Part shown: piece by piece, positions 59,215 through 64,000 of the stretch
Position numbering within the stretch: the stretch's first letter is position 1
How the letters are laid out: each line of letters opens with the position of its first letter
Made by a program: the position numbers and the translations under genes
The notes under the pieces: model-generated
Told to the model about the DNA's origin: nothing
Seen by the model: the letters and a program-made list of their open reading frames with translations, nothing else
Databases searched by the model: none
Source of the DNA: Cannabis sativa
Taxonomy: Eukaryota; Streptophyta; Magnoliopsida; Rosales; Cannabaceae
Reading direction: 5' to 3'
Assembly (NCBI RefSeq): GCF_029168945.1
Contig: NC_083605.1
Span: forward strand, 7,075,280 to 7,139,279
DNA length: 64,000 nucleotides

Positions 59215-61114
59215 GTATTACCTCACATGAGATACCTTATGTTGTGTATCGTTTCCTATTAACTAAATTGGTTGTGATAAGCCAAGTTAGCTAGCACAAT
59301 TGCATACTCAAATTCCTCCATATTTCATGACTCCCGTGTTAAATAATGCTAGAGAATTATGTATGCATTTGAGTGGACGACCCAGCTCATAACCTTTGAT
59401 ATTATGTTTTAAAATCATTTGATTCCACAATATAAAGTGTTTGAGCTTCTTTATGCCAGTGTTATTATATTTTCTTTTAAATTTAATTTCTACCGAAGGT
59501 TATTCTTTTATTGATAATGGATTGTTGAATTCCCAATTTAATTTAATCATATCTGATCTCCATAACAATGCTGAAGAGATGGTTTAACTATCTTGCTGAA
59601 TTTGACGGTTGGCTTGTTGACTTCCTATATTAATAACTATCTAATTATTTCACAAGCCATTCGAATAGTAGGATATAATTATGTCATATTCTATATATTA
59701 GATATATATCTCCTAATAGCAATTATAATTTTATTTATGACCACTCCCATCAGTGTCTTTATAATAGCTAAAAGTTAAAATTTTTAGCTCAAAACTTATT
59801 TTAACTCTTCCAACAACATCTTTATATAGTTTAGCTATAATAAATTTGCACAAACTCCAATAAAATGCATCTCTACATGTAGCTATAGAGAGAGAGAATG
59901 AGCTAATTTTTTTTATTTATTTTATTACTACTTTATTTAAGTTTACTAACTTTTTATAATTACTGTATATATAATGTATAATATAATATTTTTTTATTAA
60001 TTTATATATTATTAATGTATTAAAAATATATAATTTTAATGATTTTGATAAAAATATAAAGAAGGTGATGTATGGTGTAATGTGTAATGTAAAAGTGTGA
60101 GGTAAAATAAAGAAAGTAAGATTTTAGCGAGTTATTTTAAAGAATAGAATAGAGAAACTATTGTGAGTGCTCTTAAACTTTCATCCAATAATTGTTGTTC
60201 TCATTCTTTGATAGAAAACTCATTTTAGTTTTATATAATTTTACAATCTTATTTTATAAGAGTAAATAATAAATCACCTTAATATATAACACTCATTTTT
60301 GTTTGTATAATTTTACAATCTTATTTTATAAGATAAGAGTATGCAATAAATCACCTTAAATATATTAAATTCAAATAGAAAATTAATATGAAAGATCATG
60401 TTTGGGAAATATTTAGACCTCTAAAGGAGTATATGAAAATATTAAATTTTTACAGTTTCATATGAATTTTCATTTGTGGTGAACATTCACACCACTCTTA
60501 ATATATTATTCATAAATTTTTGGTGCTGTCATATGTATAACAAATTACTGTGGAGAAGTTATCAACTAAGAAATGGACAATGAAGTTATACGTGGATCCA
60601 AAGAAAATAAAAAAGTGTGAAATACAAATATTTTAACATTCTGATCTCCAATAGAAAGTTGAAAAATTCTTCATAAATGTTTCCTTTAAATTTCCTTTAA
60701 GTATATCCTTAGAATTCACTATATTCTTCCAATTTATTTTTTAAAACATCATATACAATCATTTCTATTAACTTTTAAATTTAAAATAGTAATATCTCTT
60801 ATTTAATAATATATAAGGTTTCATTTTGTTTTTTTGGACCAATTATCAAAACTTTATACATCATTATGTTTTTAATATAATAACATTATTGTTATTGTTT
60901 TTACTAACATTAGTGAACATAATAATTTAATTTAATTTTTTTAAAAAAAGCACTTTACATAAAATATCATTTATTTTAATTCATCTTTTTCACTTATAAA
61001 GTTATTAAATTTTCTAAGAAAAGTTGTTATGCCAAACTCCAAAGTCTAAAAAATAAAATTTATACATATTACATAGTCTAAAGTACAAATAAAACAAAAT
61101 TCATACCATTGGGG

Positions 61115-61147
<33 letters not shown>
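59215..61147. other. AT-rich intergenic DNA
   Basis: No gene is seen. 59.65-60.18 kb looks like a decayed transposon. Two diverged copies of TTTGTATAATTTTACAATCTTATTTTATAAG lie at 60.23 and 60.30 kb. It ends in a pure (AT)n tract at about 61115-61147 next to the Helitron. Confidence 0.45.
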
Positions 61148-61148
<1 letters not shown>

Positions 61149-62153
61149 TAGTAAAAAGTTACGTGCGAGGCACGTATATTAAATTTTATGCTAGATATTT
61201 TTTATTATATTAAAAGGTAATACACTTAAAAATGTTTATCTCATCTTGGTTCAACCCAATTTTATATTGTTCCCATAGGATTGTGTGTTAGATATGAGCT
61301 TAGAAGAATAGTATTCGTTAGAATGGGTGCCAGCAATGGCGGTGCTGATGTGAGTTTTATCTTCTGGGAAAAATCTAGCTACTCCGACATTACAATTACA
61401 CCTAGCCTTTCAAAATGAGCATCATCAAAAATTCAAGGATTATAAATTGAAAAGGATATCTTGTTACTTTTGGTGTGCCCAACAAACTCTCTAACGGATG
61501 ACATTATATTTCGCATATCCCAAAACTGTTTAAAAGTAAAGCAATATAGCAAGGGAATAGAAGACTTACTCAAATAAATAATTACTTGAGCAACAAAGGA
61601 TAACTCGCTAATAGAACACTGAATATTACACCCAAATAAACAAAAAGTGAGGAATCGCAGCAGAGAGGCCATGAATCACGGCATAGAAGATGAGGCAATA
61701 ATTCAATAGCAATATAGGGTTTGAGGGTTTGAGATTTAGAAAAAGAAATTATAAATGATTATCCTAAATAATCACGATTGGTTGCTCATCCTTTTGTGGT
61801 TAGTTATTTTATTGAGAATTTTCAGAGATTGTGTTTCCGGTTAAGTTTATACGATTAAAATTTAAAAGTAATATTAATGTATTTAAAAATTAATATTAAA
61901 ATACATCTTCATAAAAAAAAATTATTATTTTTGAATAGAAAATTATTTTAAAAAAAAGTTACCCATAAATTTCTCATAAATTCGATTAAAATTTAAAAGT
62001 AATATTAATTTATTTAAAAATTAATATTAAAATACATCTTAATAAAAAAAATATATTATTTATGAATAGAAAATTATTTTAAAAAAAAGTTATCCATGAA
62101 TTTCTCATAAACGCAAGAATTCAGTTATATAGACATACTTTATATAGAATAGA
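61148..62153 (-). mobile_element. Non-autonomous Helitron (1.0 kb, minus strand)
   Basis: On the minus strand it begins TCTATTCTATATAAAG (62153, preceded by A). It ends with the hairpin ACGTGC-CTC-GCACGT (61161-61175) and CTAG (61148-61151), followed by T. The 5-prime part has two 100-bp diverged repeats with TTTATGAGAAATT and AATATTAATTTTTAAAT. The middle, 61.37-61.74 kb, is less AT-rich and has a minus-strand frame of 79 codons (61433-61672). It may be captured gene sequence, but I do not recognise it. Confidence 0.82.
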
Positions 62154-63024
62154 TATATAATGGTAATCGAGTTGGATTTTGAATTTTCAAAATTCTTAAA
62201 CCCGAACCCAGTCTGGTGCCGATTTGGGTTACACCGGAATCCAACCCCCTATTCTTGAAACTCGTTTTTTTGGGTTTTGAGTCGGGTAGGTTGGTTTTTA
62301 GGTGTAAATGTGACACCCAAATGTTTGACACAAAAAATAACTTTTCGATAAATTTACATTAAATTTTAAGATTGTGTTTCAATATATAATTACAAAACTT
62401 AATGTAAAAATTAACATCTAATTAATATTTTTATTAATTTTATTATTATTTTAATATGTAAGATAATAAAAAAGAATATAAATACTTTATAATTTAATGT
62501 ATACTTAAATATACTAATAAAATAATACAAATGATATAAATATAAATAAAAAATAGTATATTCATTATGATGTAAATTTTGCATCATAGTTTACTATTGT
62601 GTCAAATTCGGCACAAAATTTGTTAGATCATCTCTAATAGAGTACTATAAAAATGATGTATATGCATTTTTTAGCATATGTATTTCGTGAGGCTTTAAGC
62701 TAGATCAAAGAGCGTCAATGATAGCATGTGATTATAAAAACCAATTGTTTGACCGTTGTGTAAGCTTTACGAAGTTTCGTTCAAATGATTTTGACGTTTG
62801 GACGAGTGATTAACAATTGTAAAAGTTTACTTTCTGTTTTGCAAAATATTTCTATTGTCTTTGTTAAACGATTAGCTAATATGGTGACTCATAACTTGCT
62901 AGAGCTTTTATATTATATACTGGTCGTCGTTTCAGTTTAGAGGATGTTCCAACTGACTTGCTACCTTGTTTGGTAGTAGAATTTAATGGTTAATTTCAAT
63001 GCAAGAATTTCCATTAAAAAAAAA
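62154..63024. other. Intergenic repeats
   Basis: An inverted CCCGAACCCA-rich piece (62.17-62.31 kb) is related to the 54-55 kb repeats. It is followed by AT-rich DNA with GTGTCAAATTCGGCACAAAA words belonging to the next MITE family. No gene. Confidence 0.4.
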
Positions 63025-63390
63025 ATCTCCAATGGTGGTGTATAATGTAGTCTAAATTTGGTACATGCTTAAAGTTGTGCCAAATTTGACACAAAATATA
63101 GCATAAGCCAAATTTTACACCATAATAAAATGTTATTTTTTTATTTACTCTTTTGTCACTCAATAGTATTTTTAATGACTTTTACATTTTATTTATATAT
63201 TTTGTTAGATTTTTATACACTTTCAATCAAATTTAATGTATTTGTTGACTTTTTTGCACATATTTATCAACAATAAAATTAATTTACCTATAATGCATTG
63301 GGGTAAAATTGTAATATTTGGACTAAATGGAATATTGACTAATTTTTTAGCCAAATTTAGCCCCAAAATTACACAATTCATTGGAGATAG
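63025..63390. mobile_element. MITE with TCTCCAATG ends
   Basis: ATCTCCAATGGTGG at the left is mirrored by ATTCATTGGAGAT at the right. The interior has paired GCCAAATTTGACAC / TAGCCAAATTTAGCC motifs. Target duplication not clear; non-coding. Confidence 0.55.
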
Positions 63391-63464
63391 TGGTGCCAAA
63401 TTCGCATTACTTTTAAACACACTATTAATGTATATTTTTTGTTAAATGAATTATATTTTAACTT

Positions 63465-64000
63465 TGAGTATTGTTATTGGATGCTAATGGTGTCTAAAAC
63501 CTTCTAAAGGTAACACCTTATAATTAATTAGCGATATTTTATAAAAAATATTATATTAAATTAATGAGATTAAATATTTAATTGCACAAATAATAATATA
63601 ACAAAAAAAAAAAAAAGATACTAGCTAGGCACCAACAATACTTTGTAGCATTTTTCTTTAACTTTCCACCACTTATTATCTTACTATATTTGAAAGTTCC
63701 ATTTTAGTGTGAAAGAAAATGTAAAGAAATAGAAGGAAAAATAAAAAAAATTGTAAATCATATATGGGAAGAACAATACACTCAATTCAACATAAATTTT
63801 CGTGAAAAATTATTTTTTTAAAATCATTTTCTTTACTTTTTTTCATTATTTCCAAAATCCAACTTGCACATAGCATTAAAGTAAGTTAGATTACCATTTT
63901 TTTTAAAGGAACCTCTTCAAGTCGAGCATTGTTATTGAATATTAGTGGTGTCTAATACTCTTTATAGGTGACACCTCACGATTAATTAGCAATATTTTTT
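63465..64000. repeat. Dispersed TE family, two copies, second cut by window end
   Basis: Blocks at about 63468-63545 and 63928-64000 share TTGTTATTG-ATGCTAATGGTGTCTAA, AGGT(G/A)ACACCT and ATTAATTAGC-ATATTTT. Relatives occur at 25.6-26.2 kb. Non-coding transposon fragments, the last one incomplete at the window edge. Confidence 0.6.

Overview
This window is nuclear DNA from a flowering plant. The genes are AT-rich, intron-containing and spliced at GT-AG (one GC-AG) sites, and the intergenic space is packed with plant transposons. The gene set (hevamine-type class III chitinases, plastidial pyruvate kinase beta, TIMELESS, an extracellular LRR receptor-like protein) and the Ty1/copia and Mutator debris fit a eudicot, probably a rosid. 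The species is not established from sequence alone. I see no bacterial-type operon, CRISPR array or novel enzyme system. The interest lies in genome architecture: nested transposons with readable target-site duplications (TSDs), organelle and rDNA insertions, and recent perfect duplications.

Layout. 0.5-12.2 kb and 20.3-20.9 kb: a chitinase cluster with two intact secreted GH18 class III chitinases, one lysine-rich and one hevamine-like, plus a gutted third copy. Between them lie a 4.5-kb composite Mutator-like element holding a LINE fragment and a solo LTR, a second 1.9-kb solo LTR, and several MITEs nested in each other. At 16.2-19.5 kb a 2.7-kb segment is bracketed by identical 252-bp direct repeats and contains a perfect 390-bp tandem duplication.

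21.3-25.2 kb (minus): a complete 12-exon plastidial pyruvate kinase beta-subunit gene (577 aa deduced). 27-35 kb: transposon-rich, with a miniature copia element whose internal region is partly inverted, an old plastid atpB insertion, a three-LTR TRIM array on the atpB edge, a gypsy-type LTR piece and a TIR element with GATGGGTCC minisatellite.

36.5-44.6 kb (plus): a complete 20-exon TIMELESS gene (1264 aa deduced) preceded by two E2F sites, with a SINE in one intron. 45.4-45.7 kb: a decayed 26S rDNA 5-prime fragment. 46.3-48.6 kb: a copia gag-protease-integrase relic. 49.1-52.1 kb: an intact single-exon LRR receptor-like protein gene. 52.5-64 kb: three non-autonomous Helitrons, a MuDR-type zinc-knuckle relic, a truncated and frameshifted glycerol-3-phosphate dehydrogenase pseudogene, and MITEs.

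The host genes do not form a pathway. The chitinases and the LRR receptor are both defence-type families (apoplastic chitin hydrolysis; surface perception). Pyruvate kinase feeds plastid acetyl-CoA and fatty-acid synthesis. TIMELESS belongs to replication-fork protection. All exon structures were deduced by eye from splice sites, reading phase and family similarity, and no search was run.
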